Assembly: GCA_030152805.1 (NCBI GenBank) | Contig: JASLIG010000088.1 | Coordinates: 5,859-69,858 of the forward strand | Length of the DNA: 64,000 nucleotides | Direction: 5' to 3' | Origin: Solirubrobacterales bacterium | Lineage (GTDB): Bacteria > Actinomycetota > Thermoleophilia > Solirubrobacterales > 70-9 | In this document: positions 8,480 to 19,212 of the stretch, in pieces | How positions within the stretch are numbered: the first letter of the stretch is position 1 | How the letters are laid out: each line of letters begins with the position of its first letter | Notes under the pieces: generated by a model | What the model was told of the DNA's origin: nothing | Seen by the model: the letters and a program-made list of their open reading frames with translations, nothing else | Database searches by the model: none | Program-made: the position numbers and the translations under genes

Positions 8480-8869
8480 GTGCCCCTTGCCGACATCAAT
8501 TTTGGAGAAGCCCTCCTCGTTGCCTTCGAGGTCTTCTTCTTCGTGATCTGGATCTGGATTCTGATCACGATCCTCACCGACCTCTTCCGCGACCACGAGA
8601 CCTCCGGCTGGGTCAAGGCCGCCTGGGTGCTCTTCCTCGTCTTCATCCCCTTCCTGACGGCGCTGATCTACCTGATCGCGCGCGGCAGCGGCATGCGCGA
8701 ACGGACGATCAAGGCCCAGGCCGAGGCCAAGCAGCACTTCGACTCCTACGTCCGCGAACAGGCCCACACGACCCCGGCGGACGAACTGCACAAGCTCAAC
8801 GAGCTGAAGGAAAAGGGTGCCCTCTCAGCCGATGAGTTCGACAAAGCGAAGGCGAAACTCCTCGCCTAG
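8480..8869 (+). CDS. Membrane protein with PLDc_N and SHOCT domains
   Basis: A 129-aa protein starting at GTG 8480 behind an AAAGGA site. Two N-terminal membrane helices (about 10-30 and 45-68) match the phospholipase D nuclease N-terminal type region. A charged linker follows, then a SHOCT module at about 100-129 (LHKLNELKEKGALSADEFDKAKAKLL). SHOCT modules are short helical pieces usually at protein ends and may mediate oligomerisation. Function unknown; this architecture is common in actinobacteria. Confidence 0.85.
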   Translation: MPLADINFGEALLVAFEVFFFVIWIWILITILTDLFRDHETSGWVKAAWVLFLVFIPFLTALIYLIARGSGMRERTIKAQAEAKQHFDSYVREQAHTTPADELHKLNELKEKGALSADEFDKAKAKLLA

Positions 8870-8877
8870 TCGGCGCC

Positions 8878-8909
8878 ACGCGCGCGCCGAGCGCTCGGCG
8901 CGCGCGTGA
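8878..8909 (+). terminator. Long GC-rich hairpin after the SHOCT gene
   Basis: A perfect inverted repeat with 13-bp arms (CACGCGCGCGCCG and its complement) around the 6-base centre AGCGCT lies 9 bases past the SHOCT stop codon. It is followed by a weak T-rich stretch (ATTTCTCC). It is probably a rho-independent terminator, as actinobacterial terminators often lack a strong T tract. Confidence 0.65.
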
Positions 8910-9003
8910 TTTCTCCTGCTTGCAGGCGATTTCTGCAACCAAAGTTGCAAGTTATTAGCAACTCCTAACAATCTCGGCAGCGCTTCGCTACCGTGCGCCG
9001 CCG

Positions 9004-10224
9004 ATGCGCGTTCCCCCTCGCGGTAATTCTTGGCGGCTGCTGCTGCCCGCGGTGCTGCTGCTCGTTCTCCTCTGCGCGGTTGCCTCGGCGCCCGCCAAAG
9101 ACCTCGAAGAAAAGCTGCAGACGACGCAGGGCAAGCTCAGCCACGTGCGCGAAGACCAGAGCGCTCTGGCGGCGACGATCGCCGAACAGAACAGGGCGAT
9201 CGACTCGATGATCGGCGAAGTCTCCGAGCTGCGTCAGAAGCAGGCGGCGGTCTCCTCCGAACTTGCCGCCAAGCAGGAGGAACTCGACCGGGCCACGGCG
9301 GAGCTGGTAGCCGACCAGCGACATCTGGCGCGGGTGCGGGCACGGCTGCGGCGCGCGCTCGCGGTGCTGAGCGATCGCCTCGTCGCGATCTACGAGGCCG
9401 GCAATCCCGACATGATCAACGTCGTCCTCGAGTCGGCCAGCTGGTCCGAGGTGAACACGCGCGCCAGCTATCTCAACCAGATTCAGGAATACGACGACGC
9501 GGTCGCCTCACGGGTGAAGGCGCTTCGCGACGAGGCGCGCGCCGCGGTCGAGCGGATGACCGCCGTGCGGGCGCGGATCAAAGGAGCGCGCGACGAGATC
9601 GCGGTCAAGGAGCGCGAAGTCGCCGCGGCGCGTGAGGAAGCCGAGGCGCGCTTCGCCGAACTGAAGTCGGCGCAGGCCGAGCGGCAGGAAGCGCTCGAAT
9701 CGCTCGAATCGCGCGAAGAAGCGCTCGGCAACAATCTCGCGGCGATCTCCGAACAGATCGCCAGCACGACCGGCGCGCCGGCGCCGGTCACCGGCACGCC
9801 GGCGCCGCTGACCCCCGGCCAGAGCGCCGACTACATCTCCGAAAGCCAGGCCAGCGTGCCGAGCGAGGCGCCGCCGGCGGTCGCGGCCGCGATTGAAGCC
9901 GCCAACTCGATCGCCACCACGCCGTACGTCTGGGGCGGAGGTCACGGCTCCTTCGAATCCTCAGGCTACGACTGCTCGGGTTCGGTCAGCTTCGCCCTGC
10001 ACGGCGGTGGCTTCCTCGAAAGCCCGCTCGACTCGACCGGCCTCGAGACCTGGGGCGAACCCGGCCCCGGGCAGTGGATCACCGTCTACGCCAACTCGGG
10101 CCACGCCTGGGTGATCATCGCCGGCCTCGCCTTCGACACCGTCGGCGGCCCCGGCCCCCGCTGGCACCCGGAACCGGTGAGCTCCACGGAAGGCTTCATC
10201 GCCCGACACCCTCCGGGCTATTGA
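9004..10224 (+). CDS. Secreted coiled-coil NlpC/P60-family peptidoglycan hydrolase
   Basis: A 406-aa protein with an N-terminal signal or anchor segment (about residues 12-30). A long coiled coil spans about 32-250, rich in Glu/Arg/Ala, and contains the PcsB-like hinge DRLVAIYEAGNPDMINVVLES. A Pro/Thr linker follows, then an NlpC/P60 cysteine peptidase domain (about 300-406). The catalytic Cys lies in GYDCSGSV and the His in SGHAWVII. The architecture is that of RipA/PcsB-type endopeptidases that split stem peptides during cell separation, with the coiled coil often engaging FtsEX. Its stop overlaps the convergent gene by 7 bases. Confidence 0.9.
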   Translation: MRVPPRGNSWRLLLPAVLLLVLLCAVASAPAKDLEEKLQTTQGKLSHVREDQSALAATIAEQNRAIDSMIGEVSELRQKQAAVSSELAAKQEELDRATAELVADQRHLARVRARLRRALAVLSDRLVAIYEAGNPDMINVVLESASWSEVNTRASYLNQIQEYDDAVASRVKALRDEARAAVERMTAVRARIKGARDEIAVKEREVAAAREEAEARFAELKSAQAERQEALESLESREEALGNNLAAISEQIASTTGAPAPVTGTPAPLTPGQSADYISESQASVPSEAPPAVAAAIEAANSIATTPYVWGGGHGSFESSGYDCSGSVSFALHGGGFLESPLDSTGLETWGEPGPGQWITVYANSGHAWVIIAGLAFDTVGGPGPRWHPEPVSSTEGFIARHPPGY

Positions 10225-11606
10225 GCGACTGACTCGACCGGCGCGGTTGCCTGTGCCCAGTTTGCGGCGTTGCCGCGACTGACGTGTACGACGCCCTCGA
10301 ACCCTTCGCGCTGCAGGATCGAGGCGGCTAGGCCGCTGCGCTTGCCCGCCTTGCAGATCGTCGCGATCGGCCGCTCGCGAGGTAGCTCGTCGAGGCGAGC
10401 ACGCAGCTCGGCGAAGGGGATGTGGATCGAGCCGGGGACGTGGCCCTCCGCGTACTCGGCGTCGCCGCGCACGTCGAGGACCTGCGGTCCCTTGCCCGAC
10501 TCGAGGCGGCGTGCCAGCTCCGCGAGGTCGATCGACTCGATGCGCTCCACCGGTCGATCCTCGGCGCGCCAGGCGGTCATGCCGCCGCCGAGGAAGCCGC
10601 GCACCCGCAGACCCACCGCGGCGAGCAGCTCGGCCGCCTCTAGCTCGTTGCCGTCGGAAGCGGCGACGACGAGCAGCTCGGCGTCGACCGGCACCATCTC
10701 GGCGACCTTGGTGGCGAACCCCGTGTCGTAAGCCGAGGCGCTGATCGAGCCGGGGATGTGGGCCTCGTCGAACTGCTCGTTGGTGCGCGAGTCGATGGCC
10801 AGCGCGCCCGCGGCGATCGCCGCCTCGAAGCCGTGCGGGGTCAGCCGGGTGGGGGCGCTGATGGTTTCGACCAGCGGGCCGCGGTTGAGAGCGACGATGT
10901 GCTCGACGTTTGGCGGCTTGCTGCCGATCGTGGCGACCGCGTCCTCGACGAACTCCGCCTCACCATCGAAGCGGAGCGCGCGGTTGTGGCGTCGCTCGAA
11001 GCCGATCGTCGATGAGGTCTTGAGGTCGATGCCGGAGCTGCCGCAGAGCGAGCCGCCGAGGTGACCCGGCCAGACCTCGGTTTCCTCGGGCAGCGAAAGC
11101 AGCCGCCCGTGCAGGGAGCGGAAGATCTCGGCGGCGCCCTCGCGCGGCTCGATCGCCAGGTCGGGACGGGCGACGTCGCCGACGAAGATCGAGTCGCCGC
11201 TCAGCACCGCCCAGGGCTCGCTGCCGCGGGCGGCGTCGCGGAGCAGGAAGGAGGTGTGCTCGGGACGGTGGCCAGGGGTGTGGATCGCCTCGATCGTCGT
11301 GCCCTCGCCGAGCCGCAGCGTCCAGCCGTCCGCGAAGCCCTCGTGCGGGTACTCGGCTTCGGCCAGCTCGTGGACGTGGATCGTCGCCCCGCTCGCCCGC
11401 GCCAGGCGGCCGTGTCCGGAGACGTGGTCGGCGTGGTTGTGAGTCTCCAGCACGTGCTCGATCCGCACTCCGTGCAGGCGTGCCAGATGCAGGTAGGGAT
11501 CGATGTCCCACTGCGGGTCGACCACCGCGGCGACCCCCGAGGCGGTATCGCCGACGAGGTAGGAGGCGCAGCCGAGATCCTCGTGGATGATTTGGCGGAA
11601 GAGCAT
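10218..11606 (-). CDS. MBL-fold hydrolase with two rhodanese domains (persulfide dioxygenase-like)
   Basis: A 462-aa protein from ATG 11606 (MLFRQIIHEDLGCASY). The N-terminal metallo-beta-lactamase domain (about 1-235) has THNHADHVSGH and TPGHRPEHTSF, the mononuclear iron site of ETHE1/Blh persulfide dioxygenases. Two rhodanese domains follow. The first (about 260-355) has ASDGNE at the active-site loop and no Cys. The second (about 370-455) has ICKAGKRS with the catalytic Cys. It probably oxidises glutathione- or other low-molecular-weight persulfides. It is divergent from acsA, with 59 bases between starts. Confidence 0.87.
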   Translation of the reverse strand: MLFRQIIHEDLGCASYLVGDTASGVAAVVDPQWDIDPYLHLARLHGVRIEHVLETHNHADHVSGHGRLARASGATIHVHELAEAEYPHEGFADGWTLRLGEGTTIEAIHTPGHRPEHTSFLLRDAARGSEPWAVLSGDSIFVGDVARPDLAIEPREGAAEIFRSLHGRLLSLPEETEVWPGHLGGSLCGSSGIDLKTSSTIGFERRHNRALRFDGEAEFVEDAVATIGSKPPNVEHIVALNRGPLVETISAPTRLTPHGFEAAIAAGALAIDSRTNEQFDEAHIPGSISASAYDTGFATKVAEMVPVDAELLVVAASDGNELEAAELLAAVGLRVRGFLGGGMTAWRAEDRPVERIESIDLAELARRLESGKGPQVLDVRGDAEYAEGHVPGSIHIPFAELRARLDELPRERPIATICKAGKRSGLAASILQREGFEGVVHVSRGNAANWAQATAPVESVAQ

Positions 11607-11665
11607 TGGAGTTGCCGGTAACGGGGTACCGTTCGCACCAGGGTAGCGACGGGGAAAGGAGCGGA

Positions 11666-13642
<1,977 letters not shown>

Positions 13643-13651
13643 CCGGAACGC

Positions 13652-14458
13652 TTAGCCGCTGCGTTCGTCGACGAGCCGCTGCACGGCGACCTCGAGCGAC
13701 TGAAGCTGTTCCTGCACGCTGCGCAGCTCGCGCAGGGCAAGGGTCTCGGCGCTGATCTGCTCGGCCGCCAGCTCTTCCTCGACCTCGACGATTTCGGGAC
13801 TGAGGAAGCGCTGGGCGAAGGCGCCGGTGAGCAGGGCGACGAAGCCGATGCCGACGATCAGGATCACGGTCGAGACGATCTCGCCACCGGTCGTCGTCGG
13901 GTAGATGTTGGAGCCCAGGGTGGTCATCGTCGTCACCGACCAGTAGATGCCGTCCCAGGCGTCGAGGTGCTGGCTGCCTCTCTCGAAGGCGACGAAGACG
14001 GCGCCGCCGCCGATCGCGGTCAGCACCGAGAGCAGCATCGCGTAGCGCAGCCCCTCCAGAGAGAAGACCTCGCGCGAGAGCTGGGCGAGGCGCAGCAACC
14101 GGACGAGCCGCAGCAGCCGCAGCACGCGCAGGCTCTGCAGGCCGGGGGGCAGGAGCGGTGGGGTGAAGACGACGATGAAGGCGTCGAGCGGGTGGTGGCG
14201 CAGCCACCTGCGGCGGTCCGGGACCACCGCCAGCATCACCACGAGCTCGATCAGGAAGGCGATCCAGGTGACCCAGTTGAGGACCCGCGCGACGTCCTCG
14301 AGCGCGCCGCCGGGATGCGACTCGCTGATCGCCACCATCGGCAACGTCAGCGCCGCCGCGATCATCATCGGCGTGTTCAGCGCTTCCGCGACCCGCGTGC
14401 TGCGGGCGTCCATCCCCGGCGCGTAGCGCACCGTCTTCTCGGCGGCGTTCGAGGCCAT
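13652..14458 (-). CDS. Voltage-gated-type ion channel with unusual selectivity filter
   Basis: A 268-aa membrane protein with six probable helices. S1-S3 lie at about 30-100. S4 is a clear voltage-sensor-like repeat of Arg every third or fourth residue (LRVLRLLRLVRLLRLAQL, about 108-125). S5 is followed by the pore loop IYWSVTTMTTLGSNIYP at about 178-194, then S6 and a C-terminal coiled coil. The fold matches bacterial Kv channels. The filter reads TLGSN instead of TVGYGD, so potassium selectivity is not certain. It is convergent with acsA, 9 bases apart. Confidence 0.85.
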   Translation of the reverse strand: MASNAAEKTVRYAPGMDARSTRVAEALNTPMMIAAALTLPMVAISESHPGGALEDVARVLNWVTWIAFLIELVVMLAVVPDRRRWLRHHPLDAFIVVFTPPLLPPGLQSLRVLRLLRLVRLLRLAQLSREVFSLEGLRYAMLLSVLTAIGGGAVFVAFERGSQHLDAWDGIYWSVTTMTTLGSNIYPTTTGGEIVSTVILIVGIGFVALLTGAFAQRFLSPEIVEVEEELAAEQISAETLALRELRSVQEQLQSLEVAVQRLVDERSG

Positions 14459-14498
14459 CCGCGTTCACTTCGACGCGACGACTCGAGTGCCTACTCGG

Positions 14499-15539
14499 CT
14501 AGAGCAGCTCGACCGGGGTGCCGTGGTAGCCGACGCGGGCCAGGCGGCGCTCTTCGCCGCCGGGCCAGACGTTCAGGTCGAGGTTGGCGCGGTCGTCGTT
14601 CGGCTCCATCCGCAGCCAGGCGAGCGGCGCCCCGGCACTCGCCCGCTCGCCGGCTTCGCGGATGCCGTCGAAGAGCGCCGCGCGTTCCCCGCCGCTCAGG
14701 TACTGGCTGACGATCGAGTGGTAGAGCACGGTCGCCTGCCCCGGCGCCGGCTCGGCCAGCATCCGCCCGGCCCAGGCGGCGGCCGCTTCGCGGTCGAGCG
14801 CGATCGGCATGCCGTCGGCGACCTCGAGCGCGGCCTCCATGCGGGCAATCCGCTCGTGCTGGTCGGGCCAGACGTAGGTGAGCAGGGAGAGGCGGCCCTC
14901 GGCGGTCGAGGGGTCGATCGGGGTCGCGTCGCAGCCCTGGCGGCTGGCGATCTCGACGGATTGCGGCAGGTCGGGCGAAGGCGGCTGCCCGTCCAGCTCG
15001 AACTCGAGCTCCAGGGACGCCTCGGCGCGTCCCCAGGAGAAGCCGTTCGCCCGGTAGCGGTAGCGGTCCCAGCGCAGGTTCAGCCCGGCGCTTGCCCCGA
15101 CCTCGAGCAGCCGCAGGGGCAGCCCGGTCTCGGCGGACACGGCGAGGAAGCCGAAGAGAAGCGCGCAGCAGCGGCCGACCTCGTTGGTCTGCACCGGTTG
15201 CTCGATCGAGCCGCGCAGCTCGGCGGCGTTACGGCGCAGCACCTCGCGGAGCTGCTCCCACGCCTCGGCGACGCGGCCGGCGCGGTAGGCCTCGGCCAGA
15301 GCCGGCTCGCGCCCGGTCAGCACCAGGCGGTTGACGGCCCCGAGCAGGCGCAGGCCGAGGACCGAGAAGCGCGGATCGTCCTCGTGGCCGCGCAGGATCT
15401 CCCAGGTGGGGCCGGCGTCTTCGACGTCGGCGACCGCGCGTTCGAGCAAGCCCGCGTAGAGGGGCGAGCCGATCATCCGGCAGGCATCCGCCTGCCACTG
15501 CAGCTGCGCCGCTATCGCCTGCTGTGGAGCCTCGGCCAT
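14499..15539 (-). CDS. DUF2332 family protein
   Basis: A 346-aa soluble protein of the DUF2332 family, which is common in actinobacteria and of unknown function. Typical features include the N-terminal QLQWQADACRMIGSPLYAGLLE region, a central LLEVGASAGLNLRWDRYRY segment resembling the glycine-rich SAM-binding loop of methyltransferases, and YHSIVSQYL near residue 285. The family may be a methyltransferase relative; that is inference from this motif only. It reads in the same direction as the channel gene, 40 bases upstream of it. Confidence 0.83.
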   Translation of the reverse strand: MAEAPQQAIAAQLQWQADACRMIGSPLYAGLLERAVADVEDAGPTWEILRGHEDDPRFSVLGLRLLGAVNRLVLTGREPALAEAYRAGRVAEAWEQLREVLRRNAAELRGSIEQPVQTNEVGRCCALLFGFLAVSAETGLPLRLLEVGASAGLNLRWDRYRYRANGFSWGRAEASLELEFELDGQPPSPDLPQSVEIASRQGCDATPIDPSTAEGRLSLLTYVWPDQHERIARMEAALEVADGMPIALDREAAAAWAGRMLAEPAPGQATVLYHSIVSQYLSGGERAALFDGIREAGERASAGAPLAWLRMEPNDDRANLDLNVWPGGEERRLARVGYHGTPVELL

Positions 15540-15578
15540 TGCCGCCGAGATCCTAGGTAAAGCGCGAGGCCGGCCGGG

Positions 15579-16148
15579 TCAGCCAACGACCACCAGCGTC
15601 GCGGTCATGCCTTTGGCCTCGTGTTTGTAGAGGCTGCAATAGAGGTGGTAGGAGCCGGGAGAGAGGACAAAGTGGGCACTCGTCTGTTCCGCCGCTGCCG
15701 CTGTGGGGACTTCGAGCGCAGGGTCTTCGCTGCCTTCGCGTTCGAGCTTCAGGTTGTGCGGGTCTTCGCCCTGGTTGTTCAGCTCTACGATCACTTCGCC
15801 CGCGCTAACTTCGGGACGGGAGAGCGTGTAGCTGTACTCGACCGCTTTGACGCCGAGGTGGGCGATCTGGGGTTCGGGATCGTTGCCAGTCGGGGCCGAG
15901 GGGAGCGGCGGCGCCGGGATCGCCTGCGGCGCGGAAGCGACCGGCTCCGCATCGCAGGTCCACCAGTGCGCGATTCGCTTCACCCGCCGCGGGCGACCGT
16001 GGCGGCGCAGGTGCTTGAAGATCGGCTTCGAGTGCCGGTGCCAGGCGCATCCCTCCGCCGCTGCCGGCGCCGCGGTCCCGGCGGCCAGGGAGCCGGCGAC
16101 GACCACTGCTGCCGCGGTGGCGAGCCCAAGTCGGATCGACACGCTCAT
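15579..16148 (-). CDS. Secreted cupredoxin-like copper protein
   Basis: A 189-aa protein from ATG 16148. A signal peptide spans residues 1-31 (cleavage near APAAAEG). A short Cys/His/Arg-rich segment (GCAWHRHSKPIFKHLRRHG) and a Pro linker follow, then a cupredoxin domain from about residue 95. Copper ligands are His in DPHNLKL, then Cys, His and Met in CSLYKHEAKGM (Cys-x4-His-x4-Met spacing, as in rusticyanin-like proteins). It is the last gene of an operon with DUF1501 and DUF1800 proteins and may be their electron partner or copper source. Confidence 0.82.
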   Translation of the reverse strand: MSVSIRLGLATAAAVVVAGSLAAGTAAPAAAEGCAWHRHSKPIFKHLRRHGRPRRVKRIAHWWTCDAEPVASAPQAIPAPPLPSAPTGNDPEPQIAHLGVKAVEYSYTLSRPEVSAGEVIVELNNQGEDPHNLKLEREGSEDPALEVPTAAAAEQTSAHFVLSPGSYHLYCSLYKHEAKGMTATLVVVG

Positions 16149-16155
16149 TTGCCCG

Positions 16156-17505
16156 TCAGGCCTTGACCAGCACCGGCCGTTCGAAGGACGAGGCGCCGGG
16201 GATGACCGAGGCCGCGTCATGTCCCAGCCATTCCTCCAGCAGCGAGCAGTACACCGCGCGGAAGTCGCTGGTCACGCGGACGTTGTCGTCTTTGTCGAGT
16301 TGGGACAGGCCGGGGAACTCGCCGACCATCTCGCCCTTGGCCCGGGAGCCGACGACGAAGCCGCAGCCGGCGGCGCCGTGATCGGTGCCGAGCGAGGCAT
16401 TCTCCTCGGGCCGGCGCCCGAACTCGCTCCACATCTCGATCAGGACCCGGTCGGCGAGCCCGCGCGCCTCCAGGTCGCGCTGGAAGGCGAGCACGCCCTC
16501 GCAGGTGTCTTTGAGGCCGCGCGCGAGGTCTTCGGCCTCGTCGGCATGGGTGTCGTAGCCGCCCGCGGCGCGGATCGTCACCACCCGCAGCGGCAGGCCG
16601 GCGGCGATGAAGGCGGACAGGCCGGCGAGCTGGTGCGAGAAGTAGGTGTCGGGGTAGGCGACCGGGCTGGTGAATTTGCCGATTCCCGCCAGGTCGGTGC
16701 GCAGCTTGTCGGTCTGGGAGGTGGCGCGGCGCACCTGCGTCATCGCCGGCGAGTCCGAGGGCAGCGAGCCGAAGCGGGCAAAGCTCTTGTACATCTCGGC
16801 CGAGAGCGGTTCGCTCACGTTCGACCAGAGGTCGTAGCCGTCGACGCTGTCGATCGCCGCCACCGGCTTCTCCGCGGTGGCGAGCATCGGCGAGAGCGAG
16901 CCGTCGAGCGAGAGTCCCTGCAGCGGGTTGTCTTCGTCGCCGACCTGATCGAGGTAGCGGCCGAGCCAGCCGGTGTGCGAGCCGACGTCGAGCTCGCCGA
17001 TCTCGTAGTAGTGGCGCGAGGTGAAGTGAGACTGGTCGGGGTGGTCGTAGCCGATCGCCGGGAAGGCGCTGACCTTGCCCTCGGCGTGCAGGGTCGCCAG
17101 CCCGGCGGCCGAGGGGTGCCAGCGCAGGCGCGAGTCCTCGCTGAATTCCGTTCCGGCCCCGGGGGAAAGCGCCAGGTTGGGGCGCAGCTGGGCGTAGCGC
17201 GGGTCGCCGGTCGGGGCGAGGACGCTGAGCGCGTCGAGGCCGCCGTCGAAGAAGACCGAGACGAGGATCTTGTCGGTGGGGGCGGCCTGGGCGATGCCCT
17301 CCTCGAAGGCGGCGAGCGGAATCTTCGAAGCGCCGTAGACGGCCAGCGCCAGGCCGGCGCTCCAGGAGAGGAAGCTGCGCCGCGAGAGCCCCGTGCCGGC
17401 GGGTTCGGGCATGCCCGCCTCGATCGCCGGCAGCCCGCGGCCGGCTTCCGCCGCCGCCGAGCGCAGCAGCTGCGAGCGCGTGTAGTCGTCACAGCAGTTC
17501 CCCAT
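16156..17505 (-). CDS. DUF1501 protein with twin-arginine signal
   Basis: A 449-aa protein. ATG 17505 is preferred over GTG 17511 because the GGGAGG site lies 7 bases before it. A twin-arginine signal (LSRRSFLSWSAGLALAV, about residues 40-57) predicts folded export. The mature part belongs to DUF1501, related to sulfatase/alkaline phosphatase-fold proteins, with segments such as VSVFFDGGLDALSVLAP, SHFTSRHYYEIGE and GTDHGAAGCGFVVGS. DUF1501 and DUF1800 genes are regularly paired; the function is unknown. It lies between the DUF1800 and cupredoxin genes with 7-13 bp spacing. Confidence 0.88.
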   Translation of the reverse strand: MGNCCDDYTRSQLLRSAAAEAGRGLPAIEAGMPEPAGTGLSRRSFLSWSAGLALAVYGASKIPLAAFEEGIAQAAPTDKILVSVFFDGGLDALSVLAPTGDPRYAQLRPNLALSPGAGTEFSEDSRLRWHPSAAGLATLHAEGKVSAFPAIGYDHPDQSHFTSRHYYEIGELDVGSHTGWLGRYLDQVGDEDNPLQGLSLDGSLSPMLATAEKPVAAIDSVDGYDLWSNVSEPLSAEMYKSFARFGSLPSDSPAMTQVRRATSQTDKLRTDLAGIGKFTSPVAYPDTYFSHQLAGLSAFIAAGLPLRVVTIRAAGGYDTHADEAEDLARGLKDTCEGVLAFQRDLEARGLADRVLIEMWSEFGRRPEENASLGTDHGAAGCGFVVGSRAKGEMVGEFPGLSQLDKDDNVRVTSDFRAVYCSLLEEWLGHDAASVIPGASSFERPVLVKA

Positions 17506-17518
17506 GCTCACGCCTCCC

Positions 17519-19123
17519 TCATTGCAGGATCAGGTCGGGGCTGACGCCGATCAGCTGCAGCAGGGCGTTCTGGCGCATCGCCCGGTAGGGGCCCTGCTGC
17601 CATTTGGCGATCGCGAGTTTCTCGCTGCGCCGGGCGAGGTCGAGCAGCTCGGACCGGTGCTCGTCGCGCAGCGCAGGCGAGCCCCACGAGGCCAGCGCCC
17701 GGCCCAGCGCTTCCTCGGCGGTCTCGGTGGCGCTGTATTCGCTGCCCCAGGCGTCGACGGCGATGTGATCGAGGGCGTAGTCGACGATGTTCCAGCGCGC
17801 CCGCAGCCGCGAGGTGTCGAGCCAGCGGCTGTCGTCCCAGCCGGAGACGTTGGGTGGCCAGAAGAGCTGCTGGCCGGCCTGGTCGCAGAGCCAGACCCAG
17901 GAGTAGGTGTCGACGTAGCGCCCGAGCGAGCGCAGCGTCCCCGCAAGCTGCACGACCGGCGGCTTCACCATCGGCGGGCCTTCGTAGAGGTCGGGGCTGA
18001 GCAGGATCGCCTCCAGCACCGGCCGGATCGCCCAGCCCGATCCCGTGTAGGTCGCGATCAGGCTCTCCCGGGTGCCGGCCGACGGGGGCTGGGGAACGAA
18101 GTAGCTCCACAGCTTCTCGACGAAGAAGGAGGGGTGGAAAGGGTTCTCGAGGCAGAGTCGGCAGGCGTCTTCCCAGCTCCAATTGCCGCTCCGCCCAAAG
18201 ACCGTCTTGGTGCCCGTGTCGTGGCGTTGAGGATCGAAGTGGAAGTTGTGGGCGCCGAGCTCGTTCGACCAGTCGTAGGTCCAGCCGGTCAGCGCCCGCG
18301 CTTGTTCGCGGATGTCGTTCTCGGTGTAGGCGCCGCGGTCGGCGCCGAGCGAGAACAGCTCCATCATCTCGCGGGCGTAGTTCTCGTTGGGCGCCTGCTT
18401 GGTGTTTTCGGCGCCGTTCAGCCACTGCAGCATCGCTGGGTCGGCGGTGACCGCCTTGAAGAGGTCGAGGAAGGAGCCGAAGCAGGCCGAGCGGAAGAGG
18501 TTGGACTGGTCGATCATCTGCTGCTGCTTGGAAACGCCGGCGTTGGAGGTGGCGAACCAGTCGTGGAAGACGAGCGCCATCCGCTCGACCAGGGGCTGGT
18601 CGCTGCGCACCATCCGGTCGAGGAACCAGAGGTGGTCGTGGCCGTAGGAGTCGGCGGGAGCGATCGGGTTGTCGTCGTCGTCGACGGGGGGCGGGCCGTG
18701 CAGAGCCGCGGCGCCGCTGGGGCGGGTCAGCGACTGGACCGCGCCGAGCAGGCCGAGGGCCGCCAGTTGCTCCGCTTGTCCCGGCACCGCGCCGAAGCCG
18801 GCCCGGTCCAGCAGCCGCTTTGCCTGGGACGGCCCGAACGGCCCCCGGTAGGCGCCCGGCGGTCGCGGATCGCGATCGATCGCCATGACCGGCGCGCAGC
18901 GCTCGGCCGGCCTCGGCCCGGGACCGCGACGGTGGTTTTGCTTCGGCCTGTGCTTGTGGCGGACCGTGTACTTCTGCACCCGCCAGCCGCAGTCTCCGCC
19001 GGGGACCCAGCGATAGTGCACGTCCTTCCAGAGGTGCTTGTGCCGATGGCGACGCCGCTTGCGTTTCGGTGCGCTCGCTGTCGCCTGGGGGATCGCCATG
19101 CGGAGTGGGCCTTGCCGGTCCAA
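17519..19123 (-). CDS. DUF1800 family protein with basic His-rich N-terminus
   Basis: A 534-aa protein starting at TTG 19123, supported by GAGGAG a few bases upstream; ATG 19099 is the alternative. Residues 18-70 are strikingly Lys/Arg/His-rich with Trp and Cys (HKHLWKDVHYRWVPGGDCGW). The DUF1800 domain follows: RLLDRAGFGAVPGQ, LVFHDWFATSN, NENYAREMMELFSLG, FVEKLWSYFV, VSGWDDSRWLDTS. No standard signal peptide is evident, although many relatives are exported. First gene of the DUF1800-DUF1501-cupredoxin operon. Confidence 0.86.
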   Translation of the reverse strand: MDRQGPLRMAIPQATASAPKRKRRRHRHKHLWKDVHYRWVPGGDCGWRVQKYTVRHKHRPKQNHRRGPGPRPAERCAPVMAIDRDPRPPGAYRGPFGPSQAKRLLDRAGFGAVPGQAEQLAALGLLGAVQSLTRPSGAAALHGPPPVDDDDNPIAPADSYGHDHLWFLDRMVRSDQPLVERMALVFHDWFATSNAGVSKQQQMIDQSNLFRSACFGSFLDLFKAVTADPAMLQWLNGAENTKQAPNENYAREMMELFSLGADRGAYTENDIREQARALTGWTYDWSNELGAHNFHFDPQRHDTGTKTVFGRSGNWSWEDACRLCLENPFHPSFFVEKLWSYFVPQPPSAGTRESLIATYTGSGWAIRPVLEAILLSPDLYEGPPMVKPPVVQLAGTLRSLGRYVDTYSWVWLCDQAGQQLFWPPNVSGWDDSRWLDTSRLRARWNIVDYALDHIAVDAWGSEYSATETAEEALGRALASWGSPALRDEHRSELLDLARRSEKLAIAKWQQGPYRAMRQNALLQLIGVSPDLILQ

Positions 19124-19212
19124 CCGAACTCCTCGGCATTTACGAGGGGAAGTTGAACCGTGGCGGCCGCCTCTGGACGTCTGATCTAGAGGGCGTTCCT
19201 GTCCGAAAGTAG

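Noticed and set aside
8938..9003. TTGCAACT-type repeats before the NlpC/P60 gene as a cyclic-di-AMP (ydaO) riboswitch
   Set aside because: Such riboswitches precede cell-wall hydrolases in actinobacteria, but the space is too short and the conserved motifs are absent. Only short inverted repeats around TTGC/GCAA are seen.
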